Shown piece by piece: positions 19,650-27,721 of a stretch of 64,000 bases of DNA. The stretch comes from Siphonobacter sp. BAB-5405. Lineage in GTDB: Bacteria > Bacteroidota > Bacteroidia > Cytophagales > Spirosomataceae. Where the stretch lies: contig NZ_NJAG01000045.1 of assembly GCF_002872335.1 (NCBI RefSeq), positions 248,001 through 312,000 on the forward strand, in the 5' to 3' direction. A program made the position numbers and the translations under genes. The stretch's first letter is position 1. Each line of letters opens with the position of its first letter. Under the pieces are notes generated by a model. That model made no database searches, was not told the DNA's origin, and saw nothing but the letters and a program-made list of their open reading frames with translations.

Positions 19650-20273
19650 CTAAACAGCAGCAAATTGCTCCTTCAGTAGCTGGGCCACTTTACCCTCGGG
19701 GTCCATCGGCTTGACTTTTTGCGGTTTTACTTTCCGGTAGGTAATAGATACCCGTCTTTCGCGATGCTGTATCTGGCCATCAACCACATCTTTTTTCCGG
19801 GGGGGTATGGCGTGTTTCCACTTCAGCCGGGCTTCGTCCTGCATCACGTACAGCGAACGGCGGGGGATTTCTACATCGATCACTTCCAGATTCTTTCCTC
19901 TGATAAACCGCATGATACAGCCACTGCCCAGATTGACCCCGCAGATCTGGTTATCATAGTAATTACGGTCCTTGTGAGGTTTGATGCCTTCGCCGGGTTC
20001 ATACTCATTGATGATAACCTGATCGGGCTGGTGCAGAAGGATGTGTTGTTCAACAATTTCCTTGGATAGCTGGTAAATCAACGAAGGCATTTCAACCGGA
20101 AATTTGATCAGATCATACGGTTTATCGAGTTCATTCCGGTAGCCGTAGTACTGCAGTCTTCTTTTATAATCCACAATCCAGGTCTGATGATCAATCTCGT
20201 GCACTAATTGTGCTTCTCTGGCTTCATCAATGAAGTCAGGGTATAGAAATAAACCGGGCACTGCTGTTTCCAT
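19650..20273 (-). CDS. AlkB-like 2-oxoglutarate/Fe(II) dioxygenase
   Basis: 207 aa. The iron ligands are clear: H100-x-D102 in GEGIKPHKDRNYYD and His154 in KWKHAIPPR; the 2-oxoglutarate-binding Arg lies in RERRVSITYRKV (Arg174 or Arg180). The overall order matches AlkB-family demethylases that oxidise methyl lesions from nucleic acids. It is a single gene reading away from a VOC-EVE-MarR operon. The DNA or RNA substrate is not predictable here. Length is typical for the short bacterial members. Confidence 0.87.
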   Translation of the reverse strand: METAVPGLFLYPDFIDEAREAQLVHEIDHQTWIVDYKRRLQYYGYRNELDKPYDLIKFPVEMPSLIYQLSKEIVEQHILLHQPDQVIINEYEPGEGIKPHKDRNYYDNQICGVNLGSGCIMRFIRGKNLEVIDVEIPRRSLYVMQDEARLKWKHAIPPRKKDVVDGQIQHRERRVSITYRKVKPQKVKPMDPEGKVAQLLKEQFAAV

Positions 20274-20602
20274 GTACTTGCTAAGGTTTCTAATTGAAAA
20301 AATAGAGTTGCTTTTAAGCTACAGGTATGACGTAAAGCCTCTCGCTTCCCGGATACGAATGATAAAGAACTGTTCCCATAGCGTACGGATGAAGTTGCAC
20401 CCCCCACCACTAGCTGTGCCTGGGGACTGGACAGGGGTACGGTCTGCCTATGGCAAGTCCATACGCTATTGATCGGTAAAGTGGTTTCGGGACTTCGTTC
20501 CAGAAAATCGGAAAAGATGGCTGATTGAATGGAGTACGCCAGATCAACAGGCAAACAGGCCAGTTTCGATGCCAATGAAGGAAAATCAGAAAAATTGCCA
20601 TA

Positions 20603-20635
20603 TTGTTGTCGAATATAATATATTTGTGACAACAA
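20603..20635. promoter_or_regulatory. Palindromic operator spanning promoter of VOC-EVE-MarR operon
   Basis: TTGTTGTC (20603-20610) and GACAACAA (20628-20635) are exact inverted arms around a 17-nt AT-rich spacer. The spacer holds TATATTTG (20619-20626), a perfect TAnnTTTG -7 box, only 20 bp before the VOC start. TTGT/ACAA arms are typical of MarR-family sites and a MarR gene is last in this operon, so autorepression is the likely logic. The remainder of 20274-20602 shows no gene I can support. Confidence 0.7.
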
Positions 20636-20646
20636 AAATCAATGCA

Positions 20647-21009
20647 ATGAGAAAATTAGCATTTGCTTCCCTTCAGGTAAGGGATCTGGAAATCTCCAAA
20701 ACGTTTTACATCACCCAACTAGGGTTTGAAGAAGCTGGAATTCCTAACCCTCAGGCTTGTGTATTTCGCTATAACCAGGGCGAGGCCAGCTTTGCCATCC
20801 GAACGCCCCTGAGTAATCTGGAAGGAAAAGAGCTGGGTATCGGTACTTCCCTCTGGTTCGCCATCGATGAAGCAATTGAAGACCTCCAGGCTCAGTTAAT
20901 AGCCAGGAATGTGCCCCTGCTGGGACCGATTCAGGTAACGCCTTTCGGGAAAATCCTGGTTGTCAGCGACCCCGATGGATACAACATCACCTTTCTGAAA
21001 GCAAACTAG
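20647..21009 (+). CDS. VOC-superfamily protein (glyoxalase/bleomycin-resistance fold)
   Basis: 120 aa. It has the two beta-alpha-beta-beta-beta halves of the fold: FASLQVRDLEISKTFYITQLGFEE at the start and the closing FGKILVVSDPDGYNITFLKAN. The metal and substrate residues cannot be assigned with confidence. The frame extends upstream to 20569, but ATG 20647 is the natural start because it lies just past the operator and begins the first strand. It leads an operon with an EVE-domain protein and a MarR regulator, which suggests detoxification of a small molecule sensed by MarR. Confidence 0.85.
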   Translation: MRKLAFASLQVRDLEISKTFYITQLGFEEAGIPNPQACVFRYNQGEASFAIRTPLSNLEGKELGIGTSLWFAIDEAIEDLQAQLIARNVPLLGPIQVTPFGKILVVSDPDGYNITFLKAN

Positions 21010-21019
21010 CCTGATCGGT

Positions 21020-21466
21020 ATGAACAGCGAACCCAAATACTGGATCATCGTAGCATCGAAGGATCATGTCAAAACCGGACTTGCCGGGGGCTTTGCTCAG
21101 GCCTGTCATGGTAAGGCGTCACCTTTGAAAAGAATGCGTAAGGATGATTTCCTGATTTATTATTCGGGAAAGCAGACGATGGGAAGACCCGAAGCGTGCC
21201 AGGAATTTACTGCCATCGGTAAGGTTGTGGATGACGAAGTGTATCAGGTCCGGGTATCCGAGGACTTTTGCTCCTCCAGACGTACCATTGAATTTTTGCC
21301 GGGTAGGGATGTTTCCATTTTGCCCTTACTTTCGGGATTGAATTTTATCCAAAATAAGAAAAGCTGGGGCTATCCATTCCGTTTTGGTTTTTTCGAAATT
21401 GATCGGCATGATTTCGAATGGATCGCTTCACGCATGTTAACCGAAGACGATGTCCCAACGCATTGA
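21020..21466 (+). CDS. EVE-domain protein (UPF0310/DUF55)
   Basis: 148 aa. The fold's landmarks are YWIIVASKDHVKTGLAGGFAQACHGK, LKRMRKDDFLIYYSGK, EFTAIGKV and SSRRTIEFLPGRDVSI. EVE domains are PUA-like and are known to bind modified bases in DNA or are implicated in RNA modification. The gene begins 10 bp after VOC and its last 17 bp overlap the start of the MarR gene, so all three are translated from one message. A role in nucleic-acid modification sensing is family knowledge; its link to the VOC partner is unknown. Confidence 0.88.
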   Translation: MNSEPKYWIIVASKDHVKTGLAGGFAQACHGKASPLKRMRKDDFLIYYSGKQTMGRPEACQEFTAIGKVVDDEVYQVRVSEDFCSSRRTIEFLPGRDVSILPLLSGLNFIQNKKSWGYPFRFGFFEIDRHDFEWIASRMLTEDDVPTH

Positions 21467-21914
21467 ATTTCATTTTAAAAACCCCGAAGACAGTCCGGGT
21501 TTTCTTCTGGGGCAACTGACCCTACTGTGGCAGCGGAAACAAAAGCGGGTCCTGGATCCTCTGGACCTAACGCATACGCAGTTTGCCCTGCTCTGTGCTC
21601 TGGCCTGGCTGTCGAGGGAAAGTGATCAGGTCACGCAGGTTGACATCGCCATGCAGAGCAATGCGGATCGGATGATGGTATCGAAAGTACTGCGGACGCT
21701 GGAAGAGAAGCAGTTCATTACCCGTCAGGAACATCCGACCGATACCCGGGCGAAGACAATCAAATTGACTCCGGAGGGAGAACGGGTACTGCAAAAAGCC
21801 ATTGTCAGCGTAGAAACGGCCGATTTGGAGTTCTTCAATCAGATAGGAACCGATGTACAAACGTTCAATGCAACCATGGCAGCACTGATCAAAGAAAATG
21901 CGAAAGAAGCGTAA
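21450..21914 (+). CDS. MarR-family transcriptional regulator
   Basis: 154 aa winged-helix regulator. The DNA-binding core is LTHTQFALLCALAWL ... TQVDIAMQSNADRMMVSKVLRTLEEKQFITRQEHPTDTRAKTIKLTPEGERVL, with the wing Asp-Thr-Arg that is conserved in MarR. It has no N-terminal redox Cys of the OhrR type; the only Cys is at about residue 50. It overlaps the EVE gene by 17 bp. It probably represses its own operon through the palindrome at 20603-20635. Confidence 0.9.
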   Translation: MSQRIEFHFKNPEDSPGFLLGQLTLLWQRKQKRVLDPLDLTHTQFALLCALAWLSRESDQVTQVDIAMQSNADRMMVSKVLRTLEEKQFITRQEHPTDTRAKTIKLTPEGERVLQKAIVSVETADLEFFNQIGTDVQTFNATMAALIKENAKEA

Positions 21915-22239
21915 ACTCAAACGGTGACGGGCTCAGTTGAACCTGAAAAGTTTACGCAATGGTTTGGTTAGACGCAAGCCCCTCACCACTAGTTTTTTTG
22001 TAGATAGACACTGTATTGTCGGTTGTCCGTTAATCTCCCCTGAATAAACGGCAAAGATCCCAGGGAGTCTTTTAATCCCCTTGGCTAAAAAATAAGTACT
22101 CTGGTTAACTCAGCTTCCCTTCCCCGTTTGTCCAAAGCAGGCAAAACAATCCTAACCTGGCTAAAAAATTAATACAACATTAACACAGGATCAGTGCTTT
22201 ATACGGTTGATCACCGCTACGCTATACGGCACCACCATC

Positions 22240-22320
22240 ATGATCCATCCCTATACCATTGCTGTCGGTCCATCGTTGCTGGATGATTTACAGGCCTGAC
22301 TCACTCAAATTCGCTTCGTA
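22240..22320 (+). pseudogene. Possible remnant of an epoxide hydrolase N-terminus
   Basis: The frame from ATG 22240 reads MIHPYTIAVGPSLLDDLQA, an in-frame TGA at 22297, then LTQIRF. The pattern HPF(T)IAV..(X)LDDL.ARL...R is how the EHN domain of epoxide hydrolases begins. Similarity ends there and the rest of 21915-22592 has no continuation. It is a short match by eye only, so it may be chance. Confidence 0.3.
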
Positions 22321-22592
22321 CATGAAGGGATACGGGAACGAATCGGAATCAGGTATTTCTGCGGAATTATTCCTTTTATTCTTTGCGTACTGAAACCAGC
22401 AGGGAATCAAGAGCAGCACGTGCCTGCATCGAGTCAACACGGTGCTGCTGTACCTGGTAAGTATAAAAAGGCACGGATAGATAGTTTAACCATAGGAGTA
22501 GTTATACATCTAATAAAAAGAGGGGGCCAAACTCCTCATCAATTGACGAAATAAAACACTTATTCTAAGTACTACTTTCCTATATACCGAGT

Positions 22593-22925
22593 ATGATGAA
22601 AATTACGGTCGAATTTATGGTGGACGACCACTTTCCTGAAGAATGGTACGAAGTGCTGAGTGCCTTTGCTGGTTTAGAGCTGGACTTACCCCATGAACTG
22701 GTGCCTCAGGTAGGCGATCACCTCGACTTTAAGGTAACAACGTTTGTTGATCCTCCGGATTTCTGGGTGGATGCTACTGAGGAAGACGAATTACAGCAGT
22801 ACGAAATAGCCGATCAGCTTTTGGCCGATCAGGAACTGGCCGTCGTAAAACGGGTTTTTAGTGGAGATCACATCCGTTTGTACTTTCATATTGATGGGGT
22901 TCATCCCGCAGCAGAAACGGACTGA
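22593..22925 (+). CDS. Small acidic hypothetical protein
   Basis: 110 aa and strongly acidic, with no signal peptide or membrane segment. I do not recognise a family. The composition is protein-like (MKITVEFMVDDHFPEEWYEVL, then VGDHLDFKVTTFVDPPDFWVD), and the final strands (VKRVFSGDHIRLYFHIDG) suggest a small alpha/beta domain. It stands alone between two long gaps. A hairpin 42 bp after the stop supports a real transcription unit. Confidence 0.6.
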   Translation: MMKITVEFMVDDHFPEEWYEVLSAFAGLELDLPHELVPQVGDHLDFKVTTFVDPPDFWVDATEEDELQQYEIADQLLADQELAVVKRVFSGDHIRLYFHIDGVHPAAETD

Positions 22926-22966
22926 GCAAAGGCTTTGCAGGCAATTTAGGTCTGGATTTAAATAAA

Positions 22967-22994
22967 CTCCCACTGCCTGGCGGAGCAGTGGGAG
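22967..22994. terminator. Hairpin after small acidic gene
   Basis: Perfect 10-bp stem (CTCCCACTGC with GCAGTGGGAG) and 8-nt loop. No T-run follows on the + strand; on the - strand an AT-rich run follows. A weak or factor-assisted terminator is the best reading. Confidence 0.5.
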
Positions 22995-23920
22995 CGAGGT
23001 TGGCTACGAATCAACTAATCGTAATAAGCGATAAGGAAGTGTTGGCGGCTTTAAAAAGGTAGATAAATATAGCTGGGAGCATTAGCAAAAAGTGTCGCCA
23101 TTCCCACTTAAAAAAGAAATTTTATAATCAAGTAATGCCGGCAGGTCCATTCATAACCGAAGCTTAATCCTGGCTTCACAGTAGGTTTTTAGTAGATAGG
23201 CTTTAGCTCAGGTGCTGATGCAGCTTCCGTCAGCGATAGTATTTCTCCATAGCTTTCCTTCTCGTTTCTGGATTGATTAGCCAAAGACCTTTTTACAGGC
23301 TTTGAAGAAAGCCGTTCGGTCAAAGTTTGTCTTCAACGGCTTGTATGATTTACGGATTGAATTCGCTTCTTGCATCCATAGTTCTGAAATGCAGGCAGTA
23401 ATGCAGGCCGTTACGTGGGAGGGCTTTGCTCAGACTTTGGCTATTCTGGGCAATAATCCTCGGTTCCTCGATGCTTTCCAGTGGGGATAGACTCCAGTTG
23501 GGTTCAGTACCCCTCAACCAAAGCTCAGGCAGGCAAACTTCATGCGTACTGATCCACCGTTTAGTGGGGCTTCCGTCGTGGTCCATACGGAAACGATTCT
23601 TACATAAATACTATCTATTTCATTTTAAAGCCTCCAGGTATAGACGCTGGTTTCTGTTATTCAAGATTTAAAGAAAGTATTCAGTATGCTGATTAACAGC
23701 TATTTAATGCAGATTTGAAAAGGACTAAAAGACCTGAACCCGTACGTAGTTCAGCCATACAAAATGCTGCCCGGCGTTTTTGAAAAAGGGGTTTTCGACG
23801 GGACAGGAAACGATCAGCAGCCGTTTTTGTTTACCAGAGATGTGTAGAAAGCGTAGTCCGAAAAAGAGTCAAGTCAACGGCCACTCTTTTCAAAGTGAAT
23901 CGCTTTCCTGAAACAGATTC
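22995..23920. other. 0.9-kb gap, no supported gene
   Basis: Short frames exist on both strands (for example 23302-23490 +), but none has a recognisable domain, and they overlap each other on opposite strands. The sequence could be decayed DNA. Confidence 0.4.
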
Positions 23921-23966
23921 TGCTTTCCTTTAGGAAAGTACTATACAAAAGAAAGCAGGTCTGGTT
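23921..23966. promoter_or_regulatory. Shared element A upstream of LLM oxidoreductase
   Basis: Contains CTTTCC-TTTA-GGAAAG (23923-23938), a perfect palindrome, then TACTATACAAAAGAAAG and AGGTCTGGTT. The same order of blocks occurs at 25712-25761 beside the HxlR gene. Presumed binding site for that HxlR regulator; the start of the controlled gene is 88 bp away. Confidence 0.6.
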
Positions 23967-24054
23967 ACATTTACGGACTCGTTACTGCCGGAAATTAATT
24001 TCTTACATCAGAAAAGTTCCATCCGGGCAGTAGGCACGCCATTAATACAAAGTC

Positions 24055-25098
24055 ATGATGAATCATCAGAATATAGCTTACTCGCTTTTAGAACTCGCTC
24101 TGGCTCCGGAAGGGACTACCATCAAAGAGACGCTGAACAACTCCCTGGCTCTGGCTCAGGAAGCGGAGGCCTTAAACTTTACCCGATACTGGTTTGCCGA
24201 ACACCATAATGCAGAGCATATTGGCAGTAATGCTCCTTCCATCCTCATCGGTTATGTAGCCGAAAACACCCGTACGCTTCGGGTCGGGTCGGGAGGGATC
24301 ATGCTTCCTAATCATTCACCCCTGATTGTCGCCGAACAGTTTGGTACCCTGGCTCAGTTGTATCCCAACCGCATTGACCTGGGTCTGGGAAGAGCCCCGG
24401 GGACGGATGGTCAGACGGCTCATGCCATTCGATCTGATTTCATGGAAGCGGCCCAGTCCTTTCCGCAGGAGGTAAGTAAAATCCAAACGTACTTTTCCAG
24501 TGAAAACCAGGGGTCAAAAGTACGAGCTCCCATCGCCGAGGGCACCGAAGTTCCGCTGTATATCCTGGGTTCGAGTACCGATAGTGCTCACCTGGCCGCC
24601 AAAAAAGGACTGCCTTATGCGTTTGCCAGCCATTTTGCTTCTACGCATTTATTGAACGCCCTGGCTATCTACCGCCGGGAATTCCAGCCTTCTCCGTTTC
24701 TGCGTGAGCCGTACACAATAGCTGGCGTCAACGTACTGATTGCTGATACCGATGAAGAAGCAGAAAAACTATACACGACTCTTATCCGCATGTTTCTGGG
24801 GGTATTGACGGGGGCAAAAGATGCATTGCAGCCCCCGACTGAAATGACGGACGAATTCCGGCAAATTCTGAAACATCCTACCCTGAATCAAATGCTGAAA
24901 TATTCGTTTGTGGGTAGTAAGGCAACCGTAAAAAGGCAAATTGAGGCATTTCTAACCGAAACGCAGGTTAATGAACTGATTGCTGTATCCACTACCTATG
25001 ATTTTGAAGACCGGATAAAGTCGATTCGGTTGTTTGCAGAGGTAATGCAGGAGATCAATGCCAGCAAAACGGTAGCAAGTAATGCATTGGTCTCGTAA
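24055..25098 (+). CDS. LLM-class (luciferase-like) flavin oxidoreductase
   Basis: 347 aa TIM-barrel flavin-dependent monooxygenase-like protein. Landmarks: EAEALNFTRYWFAEHHN near residues 36-52, RVGSGGIMLPNHSPLIVAEQFGTLAQLYPNRIDLGLGRAPGTD (about residues 76-120), ILGSSTDSAHLAAKKGLPYAFASHF and the C-terminal FVGSKATVKRQIEAFL. This order is that of the small YhbW-like group, whose natural substrates are largely unknown. ATG at 24055 and 24058 are both possible. It ends at a clear intrinsic terminator and is flanked upstream by a DNA element shared with the HxlR gene, so HxlR control is likely. Confidence 0.9.
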   Translation: MMNHQNIAYSLLELALAPEGTTIKETLNNSLALAQEAEALNFTRYWFAEHHNAEHIGSNAPSILIGYVAENTRTLRVGSGGIMLPNHSPLIVAEQFGTLAQLYPNRIDLGLGRAPGTDGQTAHAIRSDFMEAAQSFPQEVSKIQTYFSSENQGSKVRAPIAEGTEVPLYILGSSTDSAHLAAKKGLPYAFASHFASTHLLNALAIYRREFQPSPFLREPYTIAGVNVLIADTDEEAEKLYTTLIRMFLGVLTGAKDALQPPTEMTDEFRQILKHPTLNQMLKYSFVGSKATVKRQIEAFLTETQVNELIAVSTTYDFEDRIKSIRLFAEVMQEINASKTVASNALVS

Positions 25099-25185
25099 AT
25101 CAGGAGTACGGGTTGTTGATAATCAAGCGGGGAAGTCTTCAAAATCAGGGTAGTTTGATCTGATTAGTCCTGACAAGAACCATTG

Positions 25186-25216
25186 AAACGGGCGTAAGAA
25201 ATCTACGCCCGTTTTT
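25186..25216 (+). terminator. Intrinsic terminator after LLM oxidoreductase
   Basis: An 11-bp perfect stem (25186-25196 with 25204-25214) has a 7-nt loop and is followed by T-rich DNA. It is 88 bp past the stop of the LLM gene. Confidence 0.85.
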
Positions 25217-25338
25217 CTTTCTTCAACCCATCGTGTGAATGATACGGGTGCCTGCCCAGGTAGTGATGGATCTTAACCGGAACTGCCCCAACCCCGCTAG
25301 CACGAGCCTTACCCACTAAAAAGCCGGGCTACTGTTCT

Positions 25339-25692
25339 TCAAACATCTACCTGCATGATCTTCTTTCGATGATTAAGCCCCCAGTCTTTCAACGCGTAAA
25401 TAATGGGCGTTAGCGTATCAGCATAGGCGTCGGCCTGGTAGGAAATCTTCACGGGATACCCCTCAATAATGATTCGCTTGATGAGTTTGTGCTCTTCCAA
25501 CTCCTTCAATTCCTTGGCCAACACCTTGGGCGTGATGCCCGGAATACTATTCTGAATATCGGTAAACCGCTCATTACCAACGGTAATCGAAATAATGATG
25601 GGCAGTTTCCACTTGCCATTAATTACATCCAGCGTATCCCGAACGGGTTTGATGGTTTCCAGACAATTGCAATAGCCCTTTTTAGTTTCCAT
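25339..25692 (-). CDS. HxlR-family transcriptional regulator
   Basis: 117 aa winged helix. HxlR signature: CxxxxxxLDVINGKWKLPII, ERFTDIQNSIPGITPKVLAKELKELEEHKLIKR, and ADAYADTLTPIIYALKDWG. It has three Cys/Asn-rich N-terminal positions (CNCLET), so a thiol sensor role is possible but unproven. It converges with the LLM gene and shares a DNA element with it, indicating that it controls both itself and LLM. Confidence 0.92.
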   Translation of the reverse strand: METKKGYCNCLETIKPVRDTLDVINGKWKLPIIISITVGNERFTDIQNSIPGITPKVLAKELKELEEHKLIKRIIIEGYPVKISYQADAYADTLTPIIYALKDWGLNHRKKIMQVDV

Positions 25693-25711
25693 GTACTGCT
25701 TGTAAATATGT

Positions 25712-25761
25712 TGCTTTCTTAAAGGAAAGTGCTATACAAAGGAAAGTATAGGGGTCTGGTT
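25712..25761. promoter_or_regulatory. Shared element B beside HxlR
   Basis: Carries CTTTCT-TAAA-GGAAAG (25714-25729), then TGCTATACAAAGGAAAG and GGTCTGGTT, closely matching element A at 23921-23966 in the same orientation. It starts 20 bp upstream of the HxlR start and so is suited to autoregulation. Confidence 0.6.
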
Positions 25762-25797
25762 TTGCAAAACAATTCATCTCCATCCGTAAGGAAATAG

Positions 25798-26393
25798 GAA
25801 TCATACGATCCGGTACTGTTGGTCGCACATGGGTGGGCATTCGCAGTTGAATGTCAGCGAGCACTTCCGGTACGTTTGCAACGCTTTGCAGGCGTCGGAA
25901 AAGAGTCTTCGGTGCTGGTTATCTGGCAAATGGCTTCCGAAAAAACACCAGTCATTTTGAGGTACAGCGGAATCAGGACGGAGAACATTGGAATGTATTA
26001 GGGACGCAGAAAGCTCGTGGCGAAAGCCAGTCATTGATTAACTACCGCTTTGTGGACGAGTATCCGTTACGCGGCATTAATTATTACCGACTGAAAATGA
26101 TGGACAAGGATGACACTTTTACGTATACGCGTGCTCAAAGCGTGGAGATGGCCCGGGGAACGGCAATTGTCTATCCCAATCCTGTAGCAGAAACGCTTTA
26201 TTTGAAAAACGTAGAGGCAACTCTGGTGCGGGAAGTCGTACTACAGGACCTGCGTGGCGTAGTGTTCTTCCGGTCGTCTGATTGCCCAGCCAGGGGTATA
26301 AACGTTCGGAAAGTGACTAAAGGCACCTATCTACTCACGGTTATCGAGCACAGTGGGTTTGCCAGGAGCTATAAGGTCATTATTGGTCACTAA
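25798..26393 (+). pseudogene. T9SS C-terminal sorting-domain remnant, frameshifted
   Basis: C-terminal piece of a larger secreted protein. The first frame (from about 25798) reads ALPVRLQRFAGVGKESSVLVIWQMASEK; after a run of six A (25940-25945) the next frame continues NTSHFEVQRNQDGEHW. Adding one A rejoins the well-known Bacteroidota pattern LPVTL..F.G....WQTASEKNTSHFEVQRS. The second part has YRFVDEYPLRGINYYRLKMMDKD and ends with a T9SS-type domain (VYPNPVAETLYL, VTKGTYLLTV). No catalytic domain or signal peptide remains upstream; the frame is closed by a stop at 25795-25797. The indel could be a sequence error, but the truncation is real. Confidence 0.8.
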
Positions 26394-26898
26394 TCAGGCT
26401 ATTGCGTGGTATTCATGCATGGGCTAAGTTCAACGCTGCAGAAGCAACAAGGCTGCCTGTAAGCAGGGAATAGGTTGTTAAGTAGGCCTGTTTTTTCTGT
26501 TAGCTTATCCTTTTAACTTCTGCTCTGGTACTTCGTTGAATAAACGCGGGAATACGCGGTGCAAACTTTTCGTTCACTGCAGAGTTGTACAGAGACTCCG
26601 ATGCCTGAAGATTACGAGCGGGATTGAATGGCTTTGTGGCATTCGCTCTTTGATTGTCTCTACGTCTATGGTACCCGCAAAATCCGGCTTGTACGAAAGC
26701 ATAGGAGGCGGTATGATTACGGAGCTTCCATCCACAGCGGGTACTTAGGTCCATCGAACCCTTGCGTTCAAAAACGAAATTTGAACCAGAATTTCCGGTT
26801 AAACAGCCATTTCAAACGAGTTAGCAGTGTTTTCCCGAAGAAATTCATTATTCATAGAAATATAATTAATATTGTGTTTTGTTAAGAACCAAAACTAA
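26394..26898. other. Gap without supported gene
   Basis: Several overlapping short frames on both strands. One - strand stretch at about 26560-26750 reads like protein without a start (AVDGSSVIIPPPMLSYK), but I recognise no family. Confidence 0.3.
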
Positions 26899-27510
26899 AT
26901 GAATACCTACACGCTAAGAAAATGGATGATTGGAGTTTGGCTATTGGTGTTATTCTCAGCGATAGGAATTCTGTTTTGGTATAACTCCTGGGTATATCTG
27001 ATTCCCACTCCCATTCCCCAAAACTATAAACCGGTTCCGGTAGGATCGGTGCTTTCAATACAGGGACTTACCCCGGAGCACAAGCCTACGCTTCTTCACT
27101 TTTATAACCCGGATTGCCCCTGTTCCCGATTTAACCTGACGCATTTCCGATCGTTGGTCAAAGCCTATCAATCGCAGGTTAATTTTGTGGTTGTCGTGAT
27201 GAGCAGTAAAAACTATTCGATAGCCGCGATCCAGGAACGGATCGGCCTTACCTTGCCTGTTCTGTTTGAAAAATCAGTGGCTGAACAGTGCGGGGTCTAT
27301 TCAACGCCGCAAGCGGTTTTACTGACGTCTGAGCAGCAATTGTTTTACCGGGGTAATTATAATCGCAGTCGCTACTGCACGGATGAACAAACCAGTTACG
27401 CCAAAATGGCCCTTGCGAAACTAGTGAACCATCGGGTGGCAGGAGACTTTGATGCTCTGGCGTTGAAAGCGTACGGCTGTGTCCTGCCCGTTTGCCAGAT
27501 GCCCGAGTGA
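26899..27510 (+). CDS. Membrane-anchored thioredoxin-like protein with CPC motif
   Basis: 203 aa. One N-terminal membrane helix (residues 10-28) anchors a periplasmic thioredoxin-like domain. The active-site-like motif is FYNPDCPCSRFN, Cys73-Pro-Cys75, in place of CxxC. The rest of the fold is seen in NFVVVVMSSKNY, VYSTPQAVLLT (cis-Pro loop) and LFYRGNYN. Other Cys at the C-terminus (YGCVLPVCQMP) may be structural. It resembles the DUF6436-type family, but I am not certain. It is a single gene, followed at 212 bp by the hybrid kinase. Confidence 0.72.
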   Translation: MNTYTLRKWMIGVWLLVLFSAIGILFWYNSWVYLIPTPIPQNYKPVPVGSVLSIQGLTPEHKPTLLHFYNPDCPCSRFNLTHFRSLVKAYQSQVNFVVVVMSSKNYSIAAIQERIGLTLPVLFEKSVAEQCGVYSTPQAVLLTSEQQLFYRGNYNRSRYCTDEQTSYAKMALAKLVNHRVAGDFDALALKAYGCVLPVCQMPE

Positions 27511-27721
27511 TTGGTTCTGGGTCCGAAAGTTTGCGTTGAAAACACTGAAAAAACATTACTACCCAGCCCGAGAGAGCTGAATTCCTGATTAGCCCAGCCG
27601 CATGCCGATCCTGCTGGCTCCAGGCTCCTGAAAATGTTCATTCCCTCTTCCTTCGAATGAATCCCTTATACTGATTACGCGTACCCAGTGCCCCGCCTTT
27701 TATTTTAGCTCTTGATAATCA

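Noticed and set aside
20204-20635. 143-aa open frame on -
   Set aside because: It overlaps the AlkB start and the MarR-type operator, and its composition is not protein-like.
23302-23490. 62-aa open frame on +
   Set aside because: Overlaps another frame on the opposite strand, and no family or context supports it.
26480-26760. Protein-like stretch on -
   Set aside because: It has no start codon in a sensible place and no family match, so it is left as a gap.
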